Position numbers and translations under genes: made by a program. The notes below the pieces were generated by a model. It did no database searches. It saw only the letters and a list, made by a program, of their open reading frames with translations, and was not told the DNA's origin. From positions 111,661-175,660 of IMG/VR virus record IMGVR_UViG_3300034013_000869: DNA of 64,000 bases; one strand, 5' to 3'. Below, piece after piece: positions 6,200 to 14,755 of the stretch. The number at the start of each line of letters is the position of its first letter. Position 1 is the first letter of the stretch. This stretch comes from a virus.

Positions 6200-8317
6200 T
6201 TAGATGTTTTTGAATCTTTCCATAATAGCAGTAACATCATTATCAGAAAGTTTATCTTCTTGTATAAGACTTTCGTGTGATACTAACTTTTTAGTTACAG
6301 ATTCATTTGTTTTAAGCTTTCTAGTTGCCCAGAAGTGCTCAACTTGAGATTCGTTCATTAAAACTTCAGCTGGGTAAAGTCTAGCTTGTGATAAGATAGA
6401 TTTTTTAGCAGATTCATTCATTTGACTCCAGATAGCCTTAGTGTTTTCAGGCATTAATCTGATTACTCTTTCTTCAAGTGTTTCATTCTTTGTTGATAAT
6501 GCTTCAGCAATTAGACCTAATACATCTTTGGATGTGAAATAACTTCTCTCGTTTATGTGAAGTTTAACAGATTCCTGTTCTTCGTCTGATAGTGCATAAA
6601 AGCTATCTACTTGTGACTTGTTTAAGAATTTTAAGAAATTCAAGTCTGTAGATTCAGAAACTTTACGTTTTTTAGCTTCTTCTATTAATTTATTAATTGA
6701 TTCAGATAATTCAGAATCTTCATGTCCACCAACTTCATAGTTATGTGAATGAACTTCTTCTTCATTTTCTTCATTTTCATTTTCTTCTTCATTTTCCATA
6801 TTGTAAGCCTCTTCTTCGTGAGCTGAAGGAACACCATTGTATTCTTCTTCATCTTCTTCAGTAGCGTTAGGTCCACAATTTTCATCTTCTTCAGCATCTT
6901 CGAAACCAGCAGCTTGTAATGAAGGGAAAGCTTCTTCTTCATTTGATTCAAATAATTTACCACCTTTAGAATTTAATTTTTCAACGATTAATCCTTGGTA
7001 AGAAATTGATTTGTCTAAGTTTTCAGCGATATATTCTGAATAAGCGATATTATCATCTAAATGTTCAGCGATGTACTCAGAGTAAGCGATGTTACCTTCA
7101 ACGTGTTCAGCTAAATATTCTGAATAAGCGATTGAATTATCAACGTGTTCAGCGATGTACTCACCGTAAGCGATACTTTTATCTAAGTTTTCAGCGATGT
7201 ACTCAGAGTAAGCGATGTTTTTGTCTAAGTTTTCAGCTAAATATTCTGAATACTCAATGTTTTTATCCAAATTCTCAGCTAAATACTCAGAATAAGAAAT
7301 GTTTTTATCCAAATTCTCAGCGATATACTCAGAATAAGAAATATTTTTATCAAGATTTTCAGCTAAATATTCTGAATACTCGATATTTTTATCTAAGTTT
7401 TCAGCCAAATACTCAGAGTAGTTAACAGCCTTTTCAAGATTTTCGGCTAAATAGTCATTATGTTTAATAAGTTTATTTGTAGTCTCTTTTAAAGACTTAT
7501 TCTCATTAACCATAATTTGAACTTTCTCAGCCAAATAATCCAAGTACTTAACAACTTGAGAATTTGTGTTATTTAACTCATCGTAATACTCTAAAAGTTG
7601 TTCAAGTTTTTTAGGACTTAAGTTACCTTTAGAAATTGCACCTTTAACTTCTTTCTTAGTAGAAGCTAATTCTTTAACTAAATATTGAGAATAGTCAGTT
7701 AACTGTTGTTTAGTAACAAATTCATTTTTGTTCATATCAAATAGTTGATTTATTTTGGACTCATCGGACATTTCATATATCCTAAAGTTGGAGTTTTGAT
7801 TATAACCCAAAGACTCGTTAAGAACCTTCACGCTCATCTTAGCCGATGCAAATCCTGGATCAGCTACTATATCATAAGTAAATAATTTCTTTAAGGAAAC
7901 AGTACCATCTGATTCAGTAATACCAGCCGCTCTTGAAGAAACAAAAACTGGACAACCATCATCAACTAATGCTTTAGCTTCTTTACCCCAATAGGTACTA
8001 AGAAGTCTAATTTCACCACTAACAAGGTTAGATTCTTTTACATAATTTGCTTTTGTAATTATGTGAGAAGCTCTAGAAAGAGATGTATCAAAAACATCTG
8101 GGTGATCAAACTCACCATAAACAGCACCTAGACTGCTCATTCTATCATTCATCTCATTTAAAGCAGGAAGAAATTTGTCAGCAGTATAAATTCTTTCATT
8201 ACGATTTTTAACACCGAATTCCGTGAATGTACCACCAAGTATATAATCTTTCTTACCATTGACACTTTCTCTTATAAGAGCATTTGTCGAATTTTCTACA
8301 ATTAAAACTGGTTTCAT
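6200..8317 (-). CDS. Prohead protease fused to scaffold (T4 gp21 + gp22-like)
   Basis: Residues about 20-165 are a gp21-type prohead protease (peptidase family S80): GAVYGEFDHP with the catalytic His72, ASHIITKANYV, and VFVSSRAAG with the candidate catalytic Ser127/128. T4 gp21 is about 212 residues; here the chain continues to 705. Residues 286-439 are eleven 14-residue units of the form YSEY[LI]AENLDKNIx, two heptads each, as expected of a coiled-coil scaffold. Every unit contains L-A-E or I-A-E, the cleavage consensus of gp21. A Glu-rich stretch (about 465-525) and a helical C-terminus follow. So protease and its own digestible scaffold are one polypeptide, made just upstream of the capsid gene. 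Two tandem promoters seem to precede it. Confidence 0.88.
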   Translation of the reverse strand: MKPVLIVENSTNALIRESVNGKKDYILGGTFTEFGVKNRNERIYTADKFLPALNEMNDRMSSLGAVYGEFDHPDVFDTSLSRASHIITKANYVKESNLVSGEIRLLSTYWGKEAKALVDDGCPVFVSSRAAGITESDGTVSLKKLFTYDIVADPGFASAKMSVKVLNESLGYNQNSNFRIYEMSDESKINQLFDMNKNEFVTKQQLTDYSQYLVKELASTKKEVKGAISKGNLSPKKLEQLLEYYDELNNTNSQVVKYLDYLAEKVQIMVNENKSLKETTNKLIKHNDYLAENLEKAVNYSEYLAENLDKNIEYSEYLAENLDKNISYSEYIAENLDKNISYSEYLAENLDKNIEYSEYLAENLDKNIAYSEYIAENLDKSIAYGEYIAEHVDNSIAYSEYLAEHVEGNIAYSEYIAEHLDDNIAYSEYIAENLDKSISYQGLIVEKLNSKGGKLFESNEEEAFPSLQAAGFEDAEEDENCGPNATEEDEEEYNGVPSAHEEEAYNMENEEENENEENEEEVHSHNYEVGGHEDSELSESINKLIEEAKKRKVSESTDLNFLKFLNKSQVDSFYALSDEEQESVKLHINERSYFTSKDVLGLIAEALSTKNETLEERVIRLMPENTKAIWSQMNESAKKSILSQARLYPAEVLMNESQVEHFWATRKLKTNESVTKKLVSHESLIQEDKLSDNDVTAIMERFKNI
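7001..7462 (-). repeat. Eleven tandem 42-bp repeats coding for 14-residue scaffold units
   Basis: In-frame tandem repeats within the protease-scaffold gene, coding for YSEY[LI]AE[NH][LV]DxxIx. The copies differ mainly at third codon positions and a few residues, so they are under selection and not a recent expansion. Confidence 0.9.
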
Positions 8318-8342
8318 TTAAATAGTTATTTTTTAAAATATA

Positions 8343-8355
8343 GAGTATATATTCA
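8343..8355 (-). promoter_or_regulatory. Late-type box P1 before protease-scaffold gene
   Basis: Minus-strand TGAATATATACTC, 25 nt before the ATG at 8317. Element CTGTAAAAAATCCAC (8396-8382) lies 28 nt upstream of the box core. Confidence 0.5.
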
Positions 8356-8381
8356 CTTCAAAAAACCGTTAAAAATAAAGA

Positions 8382-8396
8382 GTGGATTTTTTACAG
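8382..8396 (-). promoter_or_regulatory. Upstream element of P1
   Basis: CTGTAAAAAATCCAC on the minus strand. A 15-base core (8383-8397) is repeated exactly 100 bp away at 8483-8497. Confidence 0.5.
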
Positions 8397-8445
8397 AACT
8401 TCTACAACAATTGACTTTGTTATACTAAGCAGGTTCAAAGTAATG

Positions 8446-8496
8446 TATTTATCGAAATAATGAATATGATTTCCTAAGTGAATGGATTTTTTACAG
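8446..8496 (-). promoter_or_regulatory. Candidate tandem promoter P2 (upstream element plus GATAAATA box)
   Basis: The second copy of the element, CTGTAAAAAATCCAT (8496-8482), has GATAAATA at 8453-8446, again 28 nt away. GATAAATA differs by one base from the T4 late box TATAAATA. It would give a second, longer transcript of the protease-scaffold gene. Confidence 0.45.
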
Positions 8497-8550
8497 AGGG
8501 GCAGTGATTAACTTAATAAATAATAGAAATTTTTGCAAATTCGAGGATTT

Positions 8551-8937
8551 ATGATACTAACAAGAGTAATAGATATTAAAATAAATGAATCAAACTTTCA
8601 ATACTATGAAGATTTGGGATATGATGTAACTATTGGGGAAAATATACAAATACCCATAGAGTTAATGTCAAAAGGATCACATTATAAAATAACTTGTAAA
8701 TGTGATGGATGTGGTATAGAAAAGGATGTAATCTTTAAAAACTATATTAAATATGATAATAAGTGGGGTGAATATTATTGTAGAAAATGTTCCGAAGTAA
8801 AAAGAAAGAAAACACTAAGAGAAAACTTCGGAGTTGACTACCCAATACAAAATAAAAAGGTTCTTACTAAGATGAAAAAAACTCTAGTTGAGAAGTATGG
8901 TGTAGATAATATCTCAAAGAGAGATAAACAAAATTAA
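8551..8937 (+). CDS. Orphan zinc-finger / endonuclease-associated fragment
   Basis: The ATG at 8551 (128 aa) is preferred to an upstream TTG because a GAGG precedes it. Two CxxC pairs (CKCDGCG about residue 50; YYCRKCS about 83) form a probable zinc ribbon. The repeats ENFGVDYPIQN and EKYGVDNISK are the signature found in phage homing-endonuclease-type proteins (YGVxNxxQ), which normally lead into a nuclease domain. Here the protein ends right after the second repeat, so it is either a truncated homing endonuclease or a free DNA-binding module. It sits between the protease and RNase R genes, a likely insertion site. Confidence 0.55.
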   Translation: MILTRVIDIKINESNFQYYEDLGYDVTIGENIQIPIELMSKGSHYKITCKCDGCGIEKDVIFKNYIKYDNKWGEYYCRKCSEVKRKKTLRENFGVDYPIQNKKVLTKMKKTLVEKYGVDNISKRDKQN

Positions 8938-8958
8938 ATTCACTAATAGAATAAACAT

Positions 8959-10839
8959 ATGATAGAATTAAAAGAGGGAGATGTATTTGTAGGACAAATA
9001 GAATTTTCGACAAACGGAAACGCATCTCTAAAAATAGAAGAGAAAGAAGTATTCATTTATAAAAAGAATACACTTAACTCATTACACTTAGATAAAGTGA
9101 AAATTGAAATATTCAAAGCTGAGAAAAAGCTAGAAGGAAAAGTTACTGAAGTAGTTTCAAGATATAAGACAGAATTTGTTGGAAAAGTACAAATAGGTAA
9201 AAAATCAACATTTGTAATACCAGATAGTAATAGAATTCCAGTTGATTTCTATATCAAAGGTGGATTAGTAGCTGAAGATAATCAAAAGGTTATTGTTGAG
9301 TTAGTAAAGTGGACTGATAGTAAATCACCACAAGGTAAAATAGTTAAAATATTAGGAGATTCTGGTGATAACAACGCTGAGATGAACTCAATTATGTATG
9401 AATATAATCTACCTGTTGATTTCCCACAAGATGTTATAAATGAGGCTGAATTAGTACCAGAGATTATAACTGAAAAAGAAATTAAATCTCGAAGAGATAT
9501 GAGAGGTATAACAACCTTAACTATTGACCCAGTTGATGCTAAAGACTTTGATGATGCTTTATCAGTTAATATAATAAGTGATAATAAAATTGAAGTAGGA
9601 GTACACATCGCAGATGTTGCTCATTATGTAAAACCTGAAACTAAATTAGATGAAGAAGCTTTCAAAAGAGCTACCTCTGTTTATTTAGTGGATAGATGTG
9701 TTCCAATGTTACCAGAAAGATTAAGTAATGGGATATGTTCTCTAAAACCTCACGAAGATAGACTAGCATTCTCTGTTATATTCACATTAGACTATGATGG
9801 TAATATATTAGATACTTGGCAAGGAAAAACAATAATACACTCTGATAGAAGATACTCATACGAAGAAGCTCAAGAGATAATTGAAGGTGTTGATGGTGAT
9901 TATAATAAAGAGATAAGAATTTTAGATTCTATTGCTAGAAAAATCAGAAAGAAAAGAATTAAAGATGGTTCTATTGAAATGGGAGGCATTGAAGTTAAAT
10001 TCAAATTAGCACCAGATAACAAGAAACCAATTGGTGTTTATTTCAAAGAACAAAAAGAAGCTAATAAATTAATTGAAGAATTTATGTTATTAGCTAATAA
10101 ATCTGTTGCTAAGACACTTTCAACAGCTGGATGGGCAAATGTATATAGAGTTCACGATACACCTAATATCGATAAGTTAAATGAATTGGTTGGAATTTGC
10201 AACACATTTAAATACGAATTAGATGTAGATGTAGAGTCGAATGACTTGAAGAAGTCACTTAACAATTTACTAGTTCAGATTAAAGGAACACCTGAAGAGA
10301 ATATGATAGAAACATTAGTTACTAGATGTATGTCTAAGGCTACTTATACAATCAAGAACATAGGACACTATGGTTTAGGATTTACACACTATTCACACTT
10401 TACAAGTCCAATTAGAAGATATCCTGATTTAATCACACATAGAATTTTATTTGATTTCTTAAATAAAGGAAAACAGGGAAACCCTGGTAAAGTTGAAGAC
10501 CAAGCTAAATGGTGTTCATCCCGTGAATTGATTGCTGCTAAAGCTCAAAGAGATTCTATTAAATATAAACAAGCTGAATATCTTTTAGATAAAATCGGAA
10601 AAGTATTTGATGGAATCGTATCAGGAGTAAGTGATTGGGGTATGTATGTTGAATTAACCGAAAGTAAATGTGAAGGAATGGTTAGATATCAAACATTAGA
10701 AGGTAAATGGTCAGTTGATACAAATAACTATACTATAACTAATGAATTAGGTGATAAAATCAGATTAGGAGATCCTGTTAAAGTTGTAGTTAAATCAGTA
10801 GACTTAGAAAGAAAACAAATAGATTTCACAATATTTTAA
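8959..10839 (+). CDS. rnr: Exoribonuclease R (RNase II/R family)
   Basis: The 626 residues show the RNase II/R order: N-terminal cold-shock-type OB domains (1-135), the RNB catalytic domain with TIDPVDAKDFDDALS (D190, D193, D196, D198 and D199 region) and VGVHIADVAHYV, then SPIRRYPDLITHR, and a C-terminal S1 domain (KVFDGIVSGVSDWGMYVEL). All catalytic acids are present. Bacterial RNase R degrades structured RNA and, together with tmRNA-SmpB, non-stop mRNAs. It is somewhat shorter than E. coli RNase R (813) and lacks the Lys-rich tail that contacts SmpB. Phage copies are uncommon; here one co-occurs with a tmRNA. The next gene starts directly after its stop. Confidence 0.93.
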   Translation: MIELKEGDVFVGQIEFSTNGNASLKIEEKEVFIYKKNTLNSLHLDKVKIEIFKAEKKLEGKVTEVVSRYKTEFVGKVQIGKKSTFVIPDSNRIPVDFYIKGGLVAEDNQKVIVELVKWTDSKSPQGKIVKILGDSGDNNAEMNSIMYEYNLPVDFPQDVINEAELVPEIITEKEIKSRRDMRGITTLTIDPVDAKDFDDALSVNIISDNKIEVGVHIADVAHYVKPETKLDEEAFKRATSVYLVDRCVPMLPERLSNGICSLKPHEDRLAFSVIFTLDYDGNILDTWQGKTIIHSDRRYSYEEAQEIIEGVDGDYNKEIRILDSIARKIRKKRIKDGSIEMGGIEVKFKLAPDNKKPIGVYFKEQKEANKLIEEFMLLANKSVAKTLSTAGWANVYRVHDTPNIDKLNELVGICNTFKYELDVDVESNDLKKSLNNLLVQIKGTPEENMIETLVTRCMSKATYTIKNIGHYGLGFTHYSHFTSPIRRYPDLITHRILFDFLNKGKQGNPGKVEDQAKWCSSRELIAAKAQRDSIKYKQAEYLLDKIGKVFDGIVSGVSDWGMYVELTESKCEGMVRYQTLEGKWSVDTNNYTITNELGDKIRLGDPVKVVVKSVDLERKQIDFTIF

Positions 10840-11289
10840 ATGGATGGTTGGAGTGTAACAAAGTCTTTTAATATTAAATTAGATAATAATAATTTAGAAC
10901 AATACGAGAAACTATTATCTAATTTTAGTAATTGGAAAGAATATAAAAGAGATATTAAACTAAATTCAATTTTAGAAGATAAAAAGATTGAATTTACTTT
11001 AGATATATCCGCACATTCTCTTGGTGTTATGTATGTAAATGTTGTAACAGATGATAATTATGACTATGATGTTCTTAAAAAATCATCATCTGCTATAAAG
11101 TTTATGAAATTTATACTCAAAGGTAATAATGTTTTAGAATTAGAAATAACAATTAAAACAATGACTACTGAATGGGGTAAGATTATCAGAAACTTAATTG
11201 AATCAGGAGTTGAACTAGAACTCAGACAAAACATAGTAGATAATCAAGTCAAATCTTTCTACTTTACATATCCAAAAATGACAGCATGA
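10840..11289 (+). CDS. Hypothetical protein, possible inactive relative of the prohead protease fold
   Basis: 149 residues, starting at the base after the RNase R stop. No family recognised with certainty. The second half (LELEITIKTMTTEWGKIIRN and LIESGVELELRQN, then SFYFTYP) resembles the protease-scaffold region SGEIRLLSTYWGKEAKALVD and DGCPVFVSSRA, then LFTYD: the same E-I-x(4-5)-T-x-WGK-x(6)-L-x-x-x-G pattern. The catalytic Ser is replaced and no GEFDHP-like His is seen. It may be a catalytically dead paralogue in capsid maturation. This is a by-eye alignment and needs a profile comparison. Confidence 0.55.
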   Translation: MDGWSVTKSFNIKLDNNNLEQYEKLLSNFSNWKEYKRDIKLNSILEDKKIEFTLDISAHSLGVMYVNVVTDDNYDYDVLKKSSSAIKFMKFILKGNNVLELEITIKTMTTEWGKIIRNLIESGVELELRQNIVDNQVKSFYFTYPKMTA

Positions 11290-11723
11290 TGAAATTTATC
11301 AACATATTAACAGAAGCCAATCAGGACTATTTAAATGAAATCATAGATAAAATGTCTATTTCTGAGATTGAATATATCGAATCTTTATATTCCAAATTTA
11401 GTGCAATTGAATACATAGATGATAATGATAATGAATGTATGTTTGCTATATTAGATGATAACCTATTAGTAGACATATCAAATCTATATAAAAAATATGG
11501 AATAAAATTCAAAGTGGTGGATTTATCAACTGATATATTTTTCGACAACCACTTTGATGTTCTTTTTGAAAATAATATTGGACAAGATATGTCTAATATC
11601 ATACTTAAATTAATATTAAGTTTCAAAGAAGATTTTACTACAAAGGATATTGTTCTTGATAAAATATTAAGTAAAGGAATATCCAGTCTTACAAAATTTG
11701 ATAAAGAGATTCTAGATAACTAG
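11286..11723 (+). CDS. Hypothetical protein with capsid-targeting-like leader and DUF6576-like tail
   Basis: Overlaps the previous stop by 4 bp (ATGA), hence translationally coupled; a second ATG at 11289 may be the real start. The N-terminus MKFINILTEAN fits the shared leader with cleavage after L-T-E. The C-terminus DKILSKGISSLTKFDKEIL resembles the helix-turn motif ILDKISKxGxxSLTxxEKxFL found at the end of Bacteroidota rhomboid-like proteins. The rest (145 aa in total) is alpha/beta and unrecognised. Its 3' end overlaps the convergent portal gene by 4 bp. Confidence 0.65.
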   Translation: MMKFINILTEANQDYLNEIIDKMSISEIEYIESLYSKFSAIEYIDDNDNECMFAILDDNLLVDISNLYKKYGIKFKVVDLSTDIFFDNHFDVLFENNIGQDMSNIILKLILSFKEDFTTKDIVLDKILSKGISSLTKFDKEILDN

Positions 11724-13435
11724 AATTCGAATTCCCCACCACCTTCAGCAGGAGGAGTTTCTCCACCCTCAGCCGGAGCTTCTGGAGCGGCTTGAGCACC
11801 TTGAGCAGGAGCTTCACCTTCAGCAGGAGGCGTCTCACCACCTTCAGCAGGAGCTTCACCACCTTCAGCAGGAGCACCACCGGCAGCGGCGGCAGCGGCG
11901 GCGACAGACGCAGCATCTTTAGCCCAGTATCTTTGATTTTCAGCAATTTCCTCTTGAGTAAGTTTAAATACATTGTCTATTAAGTAATCAACGTGGAAGT
12001 AAGGTTTCTCACCATTCATAATTCCAACTAATGTTCCAAATATCTCAGCTTTCTTAGCTAAGTTTCCTAATTTCTTCCACTCTTCAAATACTTGATTTGA
12101 GTTAAAAGTAATATCCATTTGATTCATGATAACTTCATCATCTTTCAACTCAGGGAACTCAATTAACATTTGTAATTTAAGAGGTTTAACAATTAATTCT
12201 TTAAAGTTAGCTCTTAATCTATTAACAAAGTTATAAAACTTAATCTCATCTCTTGTCATCTCAGAAGCATCTGAGAAAAGGTTACCACCACCATTTTCTT
12301 TATCGAATCTTTGGAAAGGAATTTTAGAAGCTCTTTTCAAAGCATTATAGAACCAAGTTAACATATCAGACTCATTCAAGTTATGTCCTTCTGGTGAAAC
12401 TAATTCCATAGCTGGTGTACCAGCATCTCCTTCAGGAAACCAAATTTGTTTATTATAAGGTAAGTGTTTAGCCCCATTGATACTTAAAGTACCTAATGTA
12501 TCATCCCATTCTACTTCTTCAGAATAGTCATTAATTAATTGACCAATTTGTTCTTCAGCTCTTTGTCTTGATAAACCTTTAATTGGAATAGTAAATTTTT
12601 GATAAACGGTAGCATTAATAATGTTAAACATAACTCTTGTTTGTTCAAGAATCTTTAACTGATTATATGGTTTAATTAAACCTTCAACATAAGAAGTTTC
12701 TGAATAATCATTTTGAGTAGAGTAAGAAATATAAACTATTTGAGAATCTAAGAATATTCTTCTTAATTGAGGATCCTCTGGAAACTGAATCCATAAGTGA
12801 CCTATTGTTGGTTCATAAGCTGGAACTAAAGTTTCTGGTCTTAATCTATTAAATCCAATGATATTTTTCTTTTTATCATCATAAATAATTTCAAGTGCTA
12901 AATAACCATCAACTAAAAAGTCTTTCATCATATTCCAAGCCGTGATACTATCACCGAATCCAAACTTATTATAAATTTTTTCAAAATACTCTTGATATTT
13001 ATCTTTTACTTCTTGTGGATACTCATTAGATAATGTTTTTGGAGAACAAAAGTCTCTATCATCATTGTAAACGATACTCTCATCAGCTATCGAACTAACA
13101 AAGTCTCTAATCTCATCTTTAATAGAATACTCTCTTAGGATTCTTCTTTTATCACCATATGCTTTATCTAAGTAAGGAATAGATTTTCTATTTAATACCG
13201 AAGCAACGGCTCTTTGAGAAAAGAAATCATACATTGAGTTACCTCTAGCAGCGTATGGATCTTCGTTGATACCAATACCTACTTGATTTCTAACAATCAT
13301 ATCATCATAATTCATACCATATGATGATAAACTTCTTAAAATTCTATTAAAAAGTCCTTTGTTTTCAACTGCACTATTTGTGTAAGCGAAATTCGAATTT
13401 GATGTATCTTGATTAGATTGATTATAAGAAGCCAT
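11720..13435 (-). CDS. 20: Portal vertex protein, T4 gp20-like
   Basis: The 571 residues match the gp20 family: GYLALEIIYDDKKKNIIGF, LRPETLVPAY, IVYISYSTQND, a portal wing, LGTLSINGAKHLPYNKQIWF, and KIPFQRFDKENG with the long helix that lines the channel (EMTRDEIKFYNFVNRLRANF). T4 gp20 has 524 residues. The extra part here is a C-terminal low-complexity tail of about 70 residues rich in Ala, Pro, Glu and Gly (repeats of APAEGGETPP), unusually GC-rich for this genome. The portal forms the dodecameric DNA gate of the head. A TTTAATATATAA box lies 23 nt before the ATG. Confidence 0.92.
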   Translation of the reverse strand: MASYNQSNQDTSNSNFAYTNSAVENKGLFNRILRSLSSYGMNYDDMIVRNQVGIGINEDPYAARGNSMYDFFSQRAVASVLNRKSIPYLDKAYGDKRRILREYSIKDEIRDFVSSIADESIVYNDDRDFCSPKTLSNEYPQEVKDKYQEYFEKIYNKFGFGDSITAWNMMKDFLVDGYLALEIIYDDKKKNIIGFNRLRPETLVPAYEPTIGHLWIQFPEDPQLRRIFLDSQIVYISYSTQNDYSETSYVEGLIKPYNQLKILEQTRVMFNIINATVYQKFTIPIKGLSRQRAEEQIGQLINDYSEEVEWDDTLGTLSINGAKHLPYNKQIWFPEGDAGTPAMELVSPEGHNLNESDMLTWFYNALKRASKIPFQRFDKENGGGNLFSDASEMTRDEIKFYNFVNRLRANFKELIVKPLKLQMLIEFPELKDDEVIMNQMDITFNSNQVFEEWKKLGNLAKKAEIFGTLVGIMNGEKPYFHVDYLIDNVFKLTQEEIAENQRYWAKDAASVAAAAAAAGGAPAEGGEAPAEGGETPPAEGEAPAQGAQAAPEAPAEGGETPPAEGGGEFEF

Positions 13436-13458
13436 TTATTGTTTTAATAAAATTTATA

Positions 13459-13470
13459 TTATATATTAAA
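13459..13470 (-). promoter_or_regulatory. TTAATATATA box before portal gene
   Basis: Minus-strand TTTAATATATAA, 23 nt before the ATG at 13435. Confidence 0.5.
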
Positions 13471-13506
13471 ATCAAAGAGTCCCTCCAAACAATTGATAAT
13501 GTTGAA

Positions 13507-13983
13507 TTATACATAGAAAGTTCTAAAAACAACCTTCAAATCTGTTGAAGTTAGCTTACTTTCAACGAAAAATGATTGAAAATCGTCTTGATTTTTAGAA
13601 ATTGCATCTACTAATTTTTGAAATTTCATAGCTGATCTTTTCTCTAAAAATTTATTACCTTCACTCCAAGTAATATCACCTGTTTTAGGATCGATAACAG
13701 AGTCTATTCTATGTGTATTATTACCAGAGTTGAATATGGATCTAAGTAAAAAAGACTCACCTGATCTAAATAAACTCATCTCTTGGAACTTAGCCTCAGG
13801 AAAAGGTCTAACACCACCAACTAAAATACCAAAAATCATCTCGTCAACTTCTCTTCTAGACATATTAACAGCGTGTGTTCTTAATTCTTTAGCTCTATCG
13901 ATTTGCCCAAAATCTTCTAATTTATCAGCAGCACTGATATATGTTGAGTAATCCAATTCTTCAAATTTTCTGATGTGTTTCAT
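13507..13983 (-). CDS. Hypothetical protein with capsid-targeting-like leader, 158 aa
   Basis: The N-terminus MKHIRKFEELDYSTY fits the shared leader; cleavage could follow F-E-E or F-E. The body has no recognised family: a helical first part (AADKLEDFGQIDRAKELRTH), a glycine turn (FGILVGGVRPFPEAKF) and a mixed C-terminal half containing DSVIDPKTGDITWSEGNKFL. It lies just upstream of the portal gene, on the same strand, with its own TTAATATATAAT box 22 nt before the start. Location and leader suggest a packaged head protein. Confidence 0.6.
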   Translation of the reverse strand: MKHIRKFEELDYSTYISAADKLEDFGQIDRAKELRTHAVNMSRREVDEMIFGILVGGVRPFPEAKFQEMSLFRSGESFLLRSIFNSGNNTHRIDSVIDPKTGDITWSEGNKFLEKRSAMKFQKLVDAISKNQDDFQSFFVESKLTSTDLKVVFRTFYV

Positions 13984-14005
13984 AGTATTTTGTATATTTT
14001 ATATG

Positions 14006-14017
14006 ATTATATATTAA
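14006..14017 (-). promoter_or_regulatory. TTAATATATA box before the 158-aa gene
   Basis: Minus-strand TTAATATATAAT, 22 nt before the ATG at 13983. It abuts the stop of the upstream gene. Confidence 0.45.
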
Positions 14018-14713
14018 TTATTTATTACCATATTTTTTTTGATTGCTTTGAATTCTTTGTATATGTTTTTTCAATACAACATATTTATCGGAAATTTCTC
14101 CTCGAACATCATAGAAGTCATCCATAGATGAGTTCATTATTTCTTGATGTCTCTTATCCTTATCCTTTAACTTAACTTGCCATATATCAAATAACTTACC
14201 TGGATCATATTTATTTTTAGGGTGTCCAGATATTAAAAATCTAGGAACTAAACTCATATCAATTCTATGAACTAATTTAACCAATCTAACATCATATTCA
14301 ACGATAGAATATTCAAATCCAAACTTTATAAGTTCAGCATACATACCCTCATAATTAACTTTTAATGGTCTATTTTGGTCTAAATCCTCTTCTGTAATAA
14401 ATTTATCAAATAAAAAAGCTCTTACTTCAAGTGGTATAAAATTTAAATTAACACCAAATACTATTATCTGTTTTCCTATTTTTTTATAGTTTGTAACAAA
14501 AATAGGAGACCACTTCATCCAATTAGAACTATCAAGGTAATGTAAGTGAAAAAACATACCAGGCATTAAATCCTTAACATCAATAGCAAAAACATCTTTA
14601 TCAGATTTTTGATACTTATTATAAAAATATAAAGAGTTATTTTTAAAATTATCTGCTATACCATCTCCGTCAACTAACATTCTAAGACCTATTCTATCAA
14701 CCAATTCCCCCAT
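14018..14713 (-). CDS. Phage structural-type protein, tentatively DNA end protector / head-tail protein
   Basis: 231 residues. The core LMPGMFFHLHYLDSSNWMKW followed by IVFGVNLNFIPLEVRAFLFD resembles a motif of T4-type virion proteins (PGxxYxFxY ... GFxGxNLHYLPxxxRxxLxD) that are often annotated as DNA end protectors; I recall this motif but cannot confirm the name. The C-terminal 60 residues are charged and helical (HQEIMNSSMDDFYDVRGEIS). It is divergent from the gp4-like nuclease gene, another head-completion gene, which supports a virion role. Confidence 0.5.
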   Translation of the reverse strand: MGELVDRIGLRMLVDGDGIADNFKNNSLYFYNKYQKSDKDVFAIDVKDLMPGMFFHLHYLDSSNWMKWSPIFVTNYKKIGKQIIVFGVNLNFIPLEVRAFLFDKFITEEDLDQNRPLKVNYEGMYAELIKFGFEYSIVEYDVRLVKLVHRIDMSLVPRFLISGHPKNKYDPGKLFDIWQVKLKDKDKRHQEIMNSSMDDFYDVRGEISDKYVVLKKHIQRIQSNQKKYGNK

Positions 14714-14755
14714 GAGTTTAATTTTCTTTTATATATAAAGAAAACTATTATAGAT

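Noticed and set aside
6685-7425. Open frames at 6685-6963 (minus) and 7006-7425 (plus)
   Set aside because: Both lie inside the protease-scaffold gene and mirror its Glu-rich part and its repeats; no start signals or family features.
7001-7462. Regular 42-bp repeats that could look like a CRISPR array
   Set aside because: There are no spacers; the units are contiguous, in frame and vary mainly at third codon positions within the protease-scaffold gene.
8383-8497. Direct repeats as attachment site or replication origin iterons
   Set aside because: Only two copies lie here, and their fixed distance to a TATA-like box on the minus strand explains them better as promoter elements.
8533-8550. 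Upstream TTG start for the zinc-finger fragment
   Set aside because: The ATG at 8551 has a GAGG in front and starts the conserved part; the TTG adds only six unlikely residues.
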